From assembly GCF_024701375.2 (NCBI RefSeq), contig NZ_CP113910.1:6076001-6140000 (forward strand): a stretch of DNA of 64,000 nucleotides, in the 5' to 3' direction. This document shows positions 56,963-64,000 of this stretch, in pieces. Source of the DNA: Streptomyces sp. KMM 9044 (lineage in GTDB: Bacteria; Actinomycetota; Actinomycetes; Streptomycetales; Streptomycetaceae). Made by a program: the position numbers and the translations under genes. Numbering within the stretch: position 1 is the stretch's first letter; the number at the start of each line of letters is the position of its first letter. The notes beneath the pieces are model-generated. The model saw only the letters and a list, made by a program, of their open reading frames with translations, made no database searches and was not told the origin of the DNA.

Positions 56963-59773
56963 ATGACAGAGCACCTCTCACCGGCCGAGCGGTACGCGGC
57001 AGCACGCAGGCGCGCTGCCGAGCAGGCCACCGCACTCGCCTCCTTCCGCGAGATGTATGACTTCGGCCTCGACCCCTTCCAGATCGAGGCCTGCCAGGCG
57101 CTCGAAGCGGGGAAGGGCGTGCTGGTGGCCGCGCCCACCGGCTCGGGCAAGACGATCGTCGGCGAGTTCGCCGTCCACCTGGCCCTCCAACAGGGCAAGA
57201 AGTGCTTCTACACGACGCCCATCAAGGCGCTGTCGAACCAGAAGTACGCCGACCTGTGCCGCCGCTACGGCGCCGACAAGGTCGGCCTGCTCACCGGCGA
57301 CAACAGTGTCAACTCCGGTGCCCCCGTGGTCGTGATGACCACCGAGGTGCTGCGGAACATGCTGTACGCGGGCTCGCAGACGCTCCTCGGCCTCGGGTAC
57401 GTGGTGATGGACGAGGTGCACTACCTCTCCGACCGCTTCCGGGGCGCCGTCTGGGAGGAAGTGATCATCCACCTCCCCGAGTCGGTGACCCTGGTGTCCC
57501 TCTCGGCGACGGTGTCGAACGCGGAGGAGTTCGGCGACTGGCTGGACACCGTCCGCGGCCACACCGAGGTCATCGTCTCCGAGCACCGGCCCGTGCCGCT
57601 GTTCCAGCACGTACTCGCCGGGCGCCGGATCTACGACCTGTTCGAGGAGGGCGAGGGCCAGAAGAAGGCCGTCAACCCCGACCTCACGCGGATGGCCCGG
57701 ATGGAGGCGACCCGCCCGGCGTGGGGCGACCGGCGCCGCGGCCGGAACATGCGCGAGGCGGACCGGGAGCGGGAACGCAGACAGCGCACGCGGGTCTGGA
57801 CGCCGGGCCGGCCCGAGGTGATCGAGCGGCTCGACGCCCAGGGCCTGCTGCCCGCCATCACCTTCATCTTCAGCCGCGCAGCCTGCGAGGCCGCCGTCCA
57901 GCAGTGCCTGTACGCGGGGCTGCGGCTCAACGACGACCGGGCGAGGGAGCAGGTCCGCTCCCTCGTCGAGGAGCGCACCGCCTCCATCCCCACCGAGGAC
58001 CTGCACGTCCTCGGCTACTACGAGTGGCTGGAGGGTCTGGAGCGCGGCATAGCGGCCCACCACGCGGGCATGCTGCCGACGTTCAAGGAGGTCGTCGAGG
58101 AGCTGTTCGTCCGCGGTCTGGTCAAGGCGGTCTTCGCGACCGAGACCCTCGCCCTGGGCATCAACATGCCCGCCCGCTCGGTGGTGCTGGAGAAGCTTGT
58201 CAAGTGGAACGGCGAGCAGCACGCCGACATCACCCCCGGCGAGTACACCCAGCTGACCGGCCGGGCCGGCCGGCGCGGCATCGATGTCGAGGGCCATGCG
58301 GTCGTGCTGTGGCAGCGCGGCATGAACCCCGAGCACCTCGCGGGGCTGGCCGGCACCCGCACCTACCCGTTGCGCTCCAGCTTCAGGCCGTCGTACAACA
58401 TGGCGGTCAACCTGGTCGAGCAGTTCGGCCGGCACCGCTCGCGCGAGCTGCTGGAGACGTCGTTCGCCCAGTTCCAGGCGGACCGTTCGGTGGTCGGCAT
58501 CTCGCGGCAGGTGCAGCGCAACGAGGAGGGCCTCGAGGGCTACCAGGCCTCCATGACGTGCCACCTCGGCGACTTCGAGGAGTATGCGCGGCTGCGCCGC
58601 GACCTGAAGGACCGGGAGACGGAGCTGGCCCGCCAGGGCGCGGCCCAGCGGCGCGCGGAGGCGGCCGTCGCCCTGGAGAAGCTCAAGCCCGGCGACATCA
58701 TCCACGTACCCGCAGGCAAGTACGCCGGGCTGGCGCTGGTCCTCGACCCGGGCCTGCCCGCGGGCCGTGCGGGCGGCCACCGCGGCGTCGAGTACCACGA
58801 CGGGCCGCGCCCCCTGGTGCTGACCGCGGAGCGGCAGGTCAAGCGGCTGGCGTCGATCGACTTCCCGGCGCCCGTCGAGGCGCTGGAGCGGATGCGGATC
58901 CCGAAGTCGTTCAACGCGCGCTCGCCGCAGTCCCGCCGCGACCTGGCCTCCGCGCTGCGGACCAAGGCCGGGCACATCGAGCCGGAGCGGCACCGCAAGC
59001 GGCGCTCCCAGGCGGCCGACGACCGGGAGATCGACCGGCTGCGCAAGGCGATCCGTGCCCACCCGTGCCACGGCTGCGACGACCGGGAGGACCACGCCCG
59101 CTGGGCCGAGCGCTACCACCGGTTGCGGCGGGACACCAAGCAGCTGGAGCGGCGCATCGAGGGCCGGACGAACACCATCGCCCGTACCTTCGACCGTATC
59201 GTCGCCCTGCTGACCGAGCTGGACTACCTGCGCGGCGACGAGGTCACCGAGCACGGCAAGCGGCTCGCCCGGCTGTACGGCGAACTCGACCTACTGGCCA
59301 GCGAATGCCTGCGGGAGGGCGTCTGGGAGCAGCTCGGCCCGGCCGAACTCGCCGCCTGTGTCTCGGCCCTGGTGTACGAGGCCCGGGTCAGCGACGACGC
59401 GGTGGTGCCCAAGGTGCCCTCCGGCGGGGCGAAGGCCGCGCTCGGTGAGACGGTCCGCATCTGGGGGCGGCTGGACGCCCTGGAGGAGGACTTCCGGATC
59501 ACCCAGACCGAGGGTGTGGGCCAGCGTGAACCCGACCTCGGCTTCGCCTGGGCCGCCTACATGTGGGCATCCGGCAAGGGCCTCGACGAGGTGCTGCGCG
59601 AGGTGGAGATGCCGGCGGGGGACTTCGTGCGCTGGTGCAAGCAGGTCATCGACGTCCTCGGCCAGATCTCGGCCGCGGCTCCGGCGGTGGAGGGCTCCAC
59701 GGTCGCGAAGAACGCCCGCAAGGCGGTCGACGGACTGCTGCGCGGAGTGGTGGCCTACTCGTCCGTGGGGTGA
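56963..59773 (+). CDS. helY: Ski2/Mtr4-type DEAD/DEAH RNA helicase (HelY-like)
   Basis: A 936-residue helicase; ATG 56963 is preferred (family start LSPAERYAAARRR). ATG 56918, overlapping the kinase stop as TAATG, is possible. Motif I APTGSGKT (57-64), TTPIKALSNQK, motif II MDEVHYLSD, motif III SLSATVSNAEEFGDWL, motif V ATETLALGINMPAR, motif VI QLTGRAGRRGID. The long C-terminal DSHCT domain (YMWASGKGLDEVLREVEMPAGDFVRWCKQVID) is complete. Probable RNA remodelling or decay role. Confidence 0.94.
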   Translation: MTEHLSPAERYAAARRRAAEQATALASFREMYDFGLDPFQIEACQALEAGKGVLVAAPTGSGKTIVGEFAVHLALQQGKKCFYTTPIKALSNQKYADLCRRYGADKVGLLTGDNSVNSGAPVVVMTTEVLRNMLYAGSQTLLGLGYVVMDEVHYLSDRFRGAVWEEVIIHLPESVTLVSLSATVSNAEEFGDWLDTVRGHTEVIVSEHRPVPLFQHVLAGRRIYDLFEEGEGQKKAVNPDLTRMARMEATRPAWGDRRRGRNMREADRERERRQRTRVWTPGRPEVIERLDAQGLLPAITFIFSRAACEAAVQQCLYAGLRLNDDRAREQVRSLVEERTASIPTEDLHVLGYYEWLEGLERGIAAHHAGMLPTFKEVVEELFVRGLVKAVFATETLALGINMPARSVVLEKLVKWNGEQHADITPGEYTQLTGRAGRRGIDVEGHAVVLWQRGMNPEHLAGLAGTRTYPLRSSFRPSYNMAVNLVEQFGRHRSRELLETSFAQFQADRSVVGISRQVQRNEEGLEGYQASMTCHLGDFEEYARLRRDLKDRETELARQGAAQRRAEAAVALEKLKPGDIIHVPAGKYAGLALVLDPGLPAGRAGGHRGVEYHDGPRPLVLTAERQVKRLASIDFPAPVEALERMRIPKSFNARSPQSRRDLASALRTKAGHIEPERHRKRRSQAADDREIDRLRKAIRAHPCHGCDDREDHARWAERYHRLRRDTKQLERRIEGRTNTIARTFDRIVALLTELDYLRGDEVTEHGKRLARLYGELDLLASECLREGVWEQLGPAELAACVSALVYEARVSDDAVVPKVPSGGAKAALGETVRIWGRLDALEEDFRITQTEGVGQREPDLGFAWAAYMWASGKGLDEVLREVEMPAGDFVRWCKQVIDVLGQISAAAPAVEGSTVAKNARKAVDGLLRGVVAYSSVG

Positions 59774-59805
59774 CGGCGGACGGGTCCGGCCCGTCCCCCA
59801 CCGGT

Positions 59806-59838
59806 GAAGCCCGGCGCGCTCGGTGCGCGCCGGGCTTC
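59806..59838 (+). terminator. terminator after the helicase gene
   Basis: Perfect 14-bp stem (59806-59819 with 59825-59838), 5-nt loop. Confidence 0.8.
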
Positions 59839-60243
59839 CGCGCCCCCCCCAGCGCCCCGCCGGCAACAGGACCGGATGATTCCGCGGCCGTCGGCCGCGT
59901 ACTTCACCCTTCACAGTGAGTGAGTTTCGCACATCCATGCGCCGTCACCGATTGTGTGCGAATGGACTCCGCGCGTGCAAAAGGGCTCGAGCGCACTCCC
60001 TGCCCCAGGGGTCGTTTCCGGCACTTGCCGAAGATGGCACGACGTTGATCCTGTCGGCCTAAGCCCGCCCGCAGCGCACCGTTTTGGGGTGAATTCGTGC
60101 GCCTGTTCCCTGTTGTGCGGATGGGTCCCGCGATTTCCCGGTCCGTCCCCACCCGCACGTCCCCGACCACCAGCCGATTCGTTTTCAGAGGCCTACAGGG
60201 TGAGTGTCCAGTCCCCACCCGGTCGACGTGAACTTCCCTCCGC
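59839..60243 (+). other. non-coding stretch upstream of the conservon remnant
   Basis: No gene seen. An 8-bp inverted repeat TTCGCACA/TGTGCGAA at 59926-59933 and 59955-59962 may be a regulatory site. The expected sensor-kinase gene (rarA-type, several hundred codons, nitrate-sensing and HATPase domains) is absent: no frame here contains an HATPase N or G box. A short frame from about 60098 to 60231 is unlike known proteins. Confidence 0.6.
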
Positions 60244-60612
60244 GTGCGTGCTGTTGCTGCCGGCCATGCTGATATGACCATGGTGCTCTCTGCCGACGGC
60301 CTGCGCATCGCCCGCTTCGGCGGCGAGCCGGTCGCCGCCGACCGGGTCGCCGCCACCTGTGCCGGCGTGCAGAGCCTTGCCGGTGCCGTCGCCGGGGAAC
60401 TTCCGCGCAGCGACGGCGAAATGAAAATGGTGGTCATCGAGATCAACGGCGGCTACTTCTACCTGATGGCCGCCGGCGCCAACGCCTATCTCGCGGTGCT
60501 CTCCGACATGACCTGTGAACCCGGGCGGACGGGGGCCATGATGCGCGACCTCGTCGTCCGTATCGGCGCCCACCTCACCAGCCCGCCCCGCCGGAACGGG
60601 ACGACCGTATGA
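60244..60612 (+). CDS. rarB: roadblock/LC7 protein, RarB-like, probably N-terminally truncated
   Basis: A 122-codon frame from GTG 60244. MTMVLSADGLRIARFGGEPVAADRVAATCAGVQSLAGAV, MVVIEINGGYFYLMAAGANAYLAVL and MMRDLVVRIGAHL give a roadblock/LC7 fold of Cvn conservons, which regulate the partner GTPase. Other RarB/CvnB proteins carry about 30 more residues before the VLSADGL strand (a WLLDDLVxRVPGV-type helix). Here an in-frame stop at 60229-60231 and unrelated sequence replace it. It is followed by the DUF742 gene with an ATGA overlap. It may be a defective first survivor of the operon. Confidence 0.78.
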   Translation: MRAVAAGHADMTMVLSADGLRIARFGGEPVAADRVAATCAGVQSLAGAVAGELPRSDGEMKMVVIEINGGYFYLMAAGANAYLAVLSDMTCEPGRTGAMMRDLVVRIGAHLTSPPRRNGTTV

Positions 60613-61016
60613 CTCCTCCGCAACGTCAGAGGCGCTCTCCGCAGGAGGCCCCTCCTCCGCCACCGGCCACGGACAAGACGGAGGACGAACGGCCCAACCC
60701 GGAGCGGCTGTACGTCGTCACCGGCGCGGACGGGAACCGCGCGGACCTCGACCCCGTGACGCTGATCGTGGCGCGCGTCGAGGATCCCCCGCGCTCCGCC
60801 ACGCCGGAGCAGGCGGCACTGCTCCGGCTCTGTGCCGCCCCCCTGTCCGTGGCCGAACTCTCGGCCTGCCTCAGCCTGCCGTTCGGCGTGGTGACCGTAC
60901 TGCTCACCGAGATGCTGGCGGCGGAACTGGTGCAGGCGCGCTCCCCGATCGTCCGGAAGGCGCTCCCCGACCGTTCCCTTCTCGAAACGGTGATGCATGG
61001 ACTCCAAAGGCTCTGA
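60609..61016 (+). CDS. rarC: DUF742 protein, RarC/CvnC-like
   Basis: A 135-residue protein whose ATG overlaps the rarB-like stop. PERLYVVTGADGNRADLDPVTLIVAR, SVAELSACLSLPFGVVTVLLTEMLAAELVQAR (winged-helix-like) and DRSLLETVMHGLQRL are the complete DUF742 signature. Third component of the conservon, normally acting with the kinase, roadblock protein and GTPase at the membrane. Intact. Overlaps the GTPase gene by 20 bp. Confidence 0.92.
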   Translation: MTPPQRQRRSPQEAPPPPPATDKTEDERPNPERLYVVTGADGNRADLDPVTLIVARVEDPPRSATPEQAALLRLCAAPLSVAELSACLSLPFGVVTVLLTEMLAAELVQARSPIVRKALPDRSLLETVMHGLQRL

Positions 61017-61413
61017 GACAGTCCCGGGCCCACGGACCGAGGGCCGGCTGCCGCACACGGCCGAGGCCGCGGCGAAGATCGTGATCGTGGGTGGCTTCGG
61101 GGTCGGCAAGACGACCATGGCCGGGTCGGTCAGTGAGATCAAACCGCTGACCACCGAGGAGACCATGCCCCAGGCCGGCGTCGGAGTCGACGACAACTTC
61201 GGTTCCGCGTCGAAGACGGCCACCACGGTGGCCATGGACTTCAGCCACGTCAAGATCACCGAACGGCTGGTGCTCTACCTGGGGCCGGCTCACCGCCCGT
61301 CGCCGGCTGGAACCGCAGGACGACTTCGCCAGCCATCTCATCACCCACCCACCCACCCACCCACCCACCCACCCACCCACCCACCCACCCACCCACCCAC
61401 CCGGCCGGACTGA
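60997..61413 (+). pseudogene. rarD: conservon GTPase (RarD-like), truncated after about 95 residues
   Basis: From ATG 60997: AAKIVIVGGFGVGKTTMAGSVSEI carries the P-loop GGFGVGKTT, then PLTTEETMPQAGVGVDDNFGS (switch I) and KITERLVLYL. The next expected residues, FGTPGQERF (switch II) and all of the NTFPD-type guanine-specificity region, are absent. After Leu at 61279-61281 the DNA becomes cytochrome P450 sequence in another frame, and this frame continues through Pro-Thr-His repeats to a stop at 61413. A deletion joined rarD to rarE. Not a working GTPase. Confidence 0.88.
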
Positions 61414-62281
61414 CCGACGACGAGGTCAGGGAGCACCTGCGGGTGGTGCTCATCGCCGCCTACGAGTCGACCGCCAACCTCCTCGCCAACGTGCTGCGGA
61501 CGGTGCTCGTCGCTCCGCGCTTCCGGGCCCAGCTCAACGCCGGCCAGATGACCGTGCCGGAGGCCGTGGAGCAACTGCTGTGGTGCGAGCCGCCGTTCAG
61601 CACCATCTTCGCCTACTTCGCCAAACAGGAGACGGAACTCGGCGGCCGGCGCATCCGCCGGGGCGACGGACTGCTGCTCGCCCCGGCCCGGTCAACGTGG
61701 ACCTGCGGGTACGCCCGGACCCGACCGCCCACCTGCAGGGCAACCGCTCCCACCTGGCCTTCAGCGGCGGTCCGCGCGAGTGCCCCGGGCAGGACATCGG
61801 GCGTGCCATCGCCGAGACCGGCGTCGACGTGCTGCTGATGCGGCTGTCCGACCTCGAACTCGACGTCGACGCCGAGGATCTGCGCCACACCGAGCCGATC
61901 GCCTCACGTCATCTGGGCGAGCTGCCGGTCGGTTCACGCCCAGGCCGCCGCAGGACATCACCGAGCGGCCGAACCACGACGCCCAGCCGACGGCCCCGCG
62001 CCGCGACTGGCACGTCGGCAGCTCCGCACCGGGGGAGCCGGCACCGCCGTCCACCACCCGCCCCGATCCGTTCGGGCACCACGACGTCCCCGCCCCGCGG
62101 CCCGTGGAGCCGGACGGGACACCGGAGTCACGGCCGGGTCCAGAGTCGGCAACCCGGTCGGCCGAACCACCGGCCGCCGCCGGCCCTGCGGAACCGGCCC
62201 GCGCCGGGCGTCTGGCAGCGCTTCCTGCGCTGGTGGCGCGGCTACTGGCCAGAGGCGAGGGGGGCTGAGGGCGGCCCGTGA
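61283..62281 (+). pseudogene. rarE: cytochrome P450 (RarE-like) remnant, N-terminus deleted and multiply frameshifted
   Basis: Homology to conservon P450s begins abruptly at 61283 (RLTARRRLEPQDDFASHLITHP), in the middle of the protein. It is broken by a CCCA tract, then continues in a second frame (GLTDDEVREHL, LIAAYESTANLLANVLR with the I-helix AYExT). It shifts again near 61690 (PVNVDLRVRPD) to the heme-binding FSGGPRECPGQDIGRAI, where Cys is the expected haem ligand. It shifts once more near 61925 into an Ala/Pro-rich tail. The first roughly 200 residues are missing. Clearly a relic. Its 3' end overlaps the RluA gene by 40 bp. Confidence 0.85.
61342..61402 (+). repeat. tetranucleotide repeat (CCCA)~15
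   Basis: About 61 bp of uninterrupted CCCA units sit at the P450 codons for His-Pro in LITHP-(A)GLTDDE. A tetranucleotide changes frame with each unit gained or lost. It contributes one of the frame changes in the P450 remnant. Confidence 0.95.
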
Positions 62282-63303
62282 GCAGCGGACCGGGCCGTGG
62301 TGGTCCGCGCCTCGGCGGTCCGGCCGTCTGGAGCGCGGTCGCCGTCGGCACGGTCGTCCGCGGCCCAGTCCTCGTACGACGTCCACGCCGTGAGCGTCCG
62401 GCCACTGCGCAACCGGTGCCGTGCCCCCGTCACCGGGTCGGTGAACTCCAATGCCCGCGCGAGCAGTTGCAAAGGGTGCCGGAAGTCACCGGCCGGGACG
62501 GGGCCGGTCACCTCCGGATACAGGGGGTCGCCGAGGATCGGCACGCCCAGGGCGTTCATGTGTACCCGCAGCTGATGGGTCTGCCCGGTGCCGGGCACCA
62601 GCCGGTACCGGGCGAGGCCGTCGGCCCGGTGGACCAGGAGCTCGACCCGGCTGAGCGCGTTCGGCTCGCCCTCGACCTCGCGGGCGGCCAGCACTCCATG
62701 CTCCTTCACGATCCGGCTGCGCACGGTCCGGGGCAGGGTGAGCGCCGGATCGTGGGGCGCGACGGCCTCGTACTCCTTGTGGATCAGCCGGTCGCGGAAC
62801 AGCGTCTGGTACGCGCCCCGCTCCTCCGGCCGCACGGTGAACAGCACCAGCCCGGCGGTGAGCCGGTCGAGACGGTGCGCGGCGCCCAGCAGCGGGATAT
62901 CCAGCTCGCGGCGCAGCCGGGCCAGCGCGGTCTCGGCGACATGGCTGCCGCGCGGGGTGGTGGCCAGGAAGTGGGGCTTGTCGGCGACGACGATGTGCTC
63001 GTCCCGGTACACGATCTCCAGCGGGAACGGCACCGGCACCTCGGCCGGCAGCTCCCGGTGGAACCACACGAACAGTCCTGGCACACAGGGGGCGTCGGCC
63101 GGCACGGGCCGCCCGTCCGCGCCCACGATCAGTCCCGCGTCGAACATGGCGTCGACGACACCGGAGCCGGCCGGGAGCCGGGCCACGAGATGGTCCCGCA
63201 CGGTGGCCCACGCCCCCGCGCCGGGCAGCCGCACCCGCACCGGGTCCACACCGTCGCGCTGCGGCAGCGGGGAGGGCGGGACGGTCCTGCGTCTGCGGGT
63301 CAC
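62242..63303 (-). CDS. RluA-family RNA pseudouridine synthase
   Basis: A 353-residue enzyme isomerising uridine in RNA. S4-like start is weak; catalytic region: EHIVVADKPHFLATTPRGSHVAETALARLRRELDIPLLGAAHRLDRLTAGLVLF with catalytic Asp in HRLDRLTAG. Later LIHKEYEAV, GTGQTHQLRVHMNALGVPILGDPLYP are typical. The tail (from about 320) is Ala/Asp/Arg low-complexity and overlaps the P450 relic. Target RNA not predictable. Confidence 0.93.
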   Translation of the reverse strand: MTRRRRTVPPSPLPQRDGVDPVRVRLPGAGAWATVRDHLVARLPAGSGVVDAMFDAGLIVGADGRPVPADAPCVPGLFVWFHRELPAEVPVPFPLEIVYRDEHIVVADKPHFLATTPRGSHVAETALARLRRELDIPLLGAAHRLDRLTAGLVLFTVRPEERGAYQTLFRDRLIHKEYEAVAPHDPALTLPRTVRSRIVKEHGVLAAREVEGEPNALSRVELLVHRADGLARYRLVPGTGQTHQLRVHMNALGVPILGDPLYPEVTGPVPAGDFRHPLQLLARALEFTDPVTGARHRLRSGRTLTAWTSYEDWAADDRADGDRAPDGRTAEARTTTARSAAHGPPSAPLASGQ

Positions 63304-63314
63304 GAAGGTCGAGG

Positions 63315-63602
63315 CTACGCTTCCGCCCCGCCCTGTTCCTCATGCCGCACCACCCGCCTGACCTCGGCCTCGACCGCATGGCGCGTTTTTCCCTCGGCCC
63401 GCGCGAACTCGCTCACCGCCACCTGGACGTCACGGGCGAGGTCGCGCCAGGCCCGCCAGGCCGTCTCCCATGTGGTGGTCTGCCTGCTGCTCCACTTGGT
63501 GCCCGTGGGAGATCCGTACGTCTTCCGCAGATGGCGCACGCGCACATGCGCCTCGTCCGCCGCACGCTGCTTGGCCACGAGTTCTTCGAAGGTGACTGTC
63601 AC
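63315..63602 (-). CDS. hypothetical helical protein
   Basis: A 95-residue basic, helical protein (TFEELVAKQRAADEAHVRVRHL, TTTWETAWRAWRDLARDVQVAV, EVRRVVRHEEQ). No known domain; conserved-looking codon use. It lies 12 bp upstream of the RluA gene and probably shares its transcript. An upstream in-frame extension is not supported. Confidence 0.72.
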   Translation of the reverse strand: MTVTFEELVAKQRAADEAHVRVRHLRKTYGSPTGTKWSSRQTTTWETAWRAWRDLARDVQVAVSEFARAEGKTRHAVEAEVRRVVRHEEQGGAEA

Positions 63603-63758
63603 GCGCCCGGATCCTCGGGCAACGGGCGGGGGCGGGACACCGCGCCACGCCGCCCGCCGCGGCGCGGGGGCCGGGGTTCACCCGACCGGCGCCGTCACGT
63701 GTGCCGGCCGGGATGCCGGCTCGGGCGGGGCAGCGGATCAGTGGTGGTCCGAGGACGA

Positions 63759-64000
63759 CTCAGATGCGGTCCAGGGGTGACTCGGTGGCTGCCCGGCGAC
63801 GGCTCATCCGGCCGCGGCCGCCGACTCCGGCTGCTCCTGCTCCGCCTCGACCCGTGCGTTCCACTCCTGCTTCGAGGCCTGCCAGCCGTCCTCGTTGTGG
63901 CCGCGCCTCAGATGCGGTCCAGGGGTGACTCGGTGGCTGCCCGGCGACGGCTCATCCGGCCGCGGCCGCCGACTCCGGCTGCTCCTGCTCCGCCTCGACC
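63759..64000. repeat. 148-bp direct tandem duplication (second copy cut by the window)
   Basis: The sequence beginning CTCAGATGCGGTCCAGG at 63759 starts again at 63907, offset 148 bp, and is identical to the last base of the window. The unit contains a 3' coding end on the minus strand, so the stop codon occurs twice (63804-63806 and 63952-63954). Confidence 0.95.
63952..64000 (-). CDS. C-terminal end of an unseen minus-strand gene
   Basis: The minus strand reads VEAEQEQPESAAAAG to TGA at 63954-63952. In the extra copy to the left the same frame is longer (HNEDGWQASKQEWNARVEAE), showing the sort of C-terminus the full gene should have. Family not recognised. The gap from 63603 to 63758 shows no gene. 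Confidence 0.55.
   Translation of the reverse strand, partial: VEAEQEQPESAAAAG

Noticed and set aside
61283-62281. A working cytochrome P450
   Set aside because: Haem-binding motif is present but the N-terminal half is missing and the rest is spread over several frames.

Overview
The window is chromosomal DNA of a Streptomyces or very close relative. The DNA is GC-rich with strong G/C bias at third codon positions. It carries chaplins, a mycothiol ligase gene, the Pup-proteasome cluster, a glycerol regulon controlled by a GylR-type regulator, and DUF397/XRE and conservon (Cvn) genes. From memory, the gene order follows S. coelicolor from chpH/chpC through metH and the proteasome cluster to tatAC and the rar conservon. 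No database was consulted, so this synteny is recollection.

Layout. 1-4500 is an accessory-looking patch. It holds a partial alpha/beta hydrolase with a clear TetR-type operator, a YchJ-like protein, an anti-sigma-type ATPase, an XRE/DUF397 pair, a Ser/Thr kinase stump and unidentified remnants. It ends at a minus-strand tRNA-Leu(GAG) (4571-4655). 4900-8600 holds an M20 peptidase, the chaplins chpH and chpC, and two small conserved proteins. 8669-12138 (minus) is a two-gene operon of an aldo/keto reductase and a RecD2-like protein that appears to have lost its ATPase motifs and carries a long Gly-Thr repeat. 12324-20356 holds an F420-type oxidoreductase, a ferritin-like protein, CorA, a phosphatase, DUF3090, an SCO1664-family protein, mshC and a PAC2 protein. 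20516-26608 (minus) holds a frameshifted FadR-type regulator and glpF-glpK-glpD behind gylR, with matching operator-like palindromes upstream of gylR and glpF. 26926-39068 holds metH, a HAD phosphatase, an oligopeptide-type binding lipoprotein preceded by a possible leader peptide, a response regulator, a RecB-like nuclease, a site-2 protease with an Asn-Thr/Ala-Gly repeat, trmI and a secreted protein.

39190-53616 is the pupylation/proteasome island. It runs ferredoxin (minus), arc, dop, pup, a broken endonuclease VII gene, prcB, prcA, a LacI regulator with a divergent MFS transporter, pafA, two FKBP prolyl isomerases, pafB and pafC. Dop deamidates the Pup C-terminal Gln, PafA conjugates Pup to lysines, ARC unfolds the tagged protein and PrcBA degrades it. 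PafBC are WYL regulators linked in other actinobacteria to the DNA-damage response.

53678-63602 holds a zinc-ribbon protein, a small membrane protein, tatA and tatC, a diacylglycerol-kinase gene damaged by an internal deletion and a 33-bp repeat expansion, a Ski2-type helicase, the remains of a Cvn conservon (no sensor kinase, rarD fused by deletion to a multiply frameshifted P450), an RluA pseudouridine synthase and a small hypothetical. The right edge is a 148-bp tandem duplication of the 3' end of an unseen gene.

The standout theme is local decay and repeat expansion inside an otherwise conserved core region: tandem tracts of 4, 6, 9, 33 and 148 bp, and at least five broken genes. I found no CRISPR array, intact insertion sequence, prophage or biosynthetic gene cluster.
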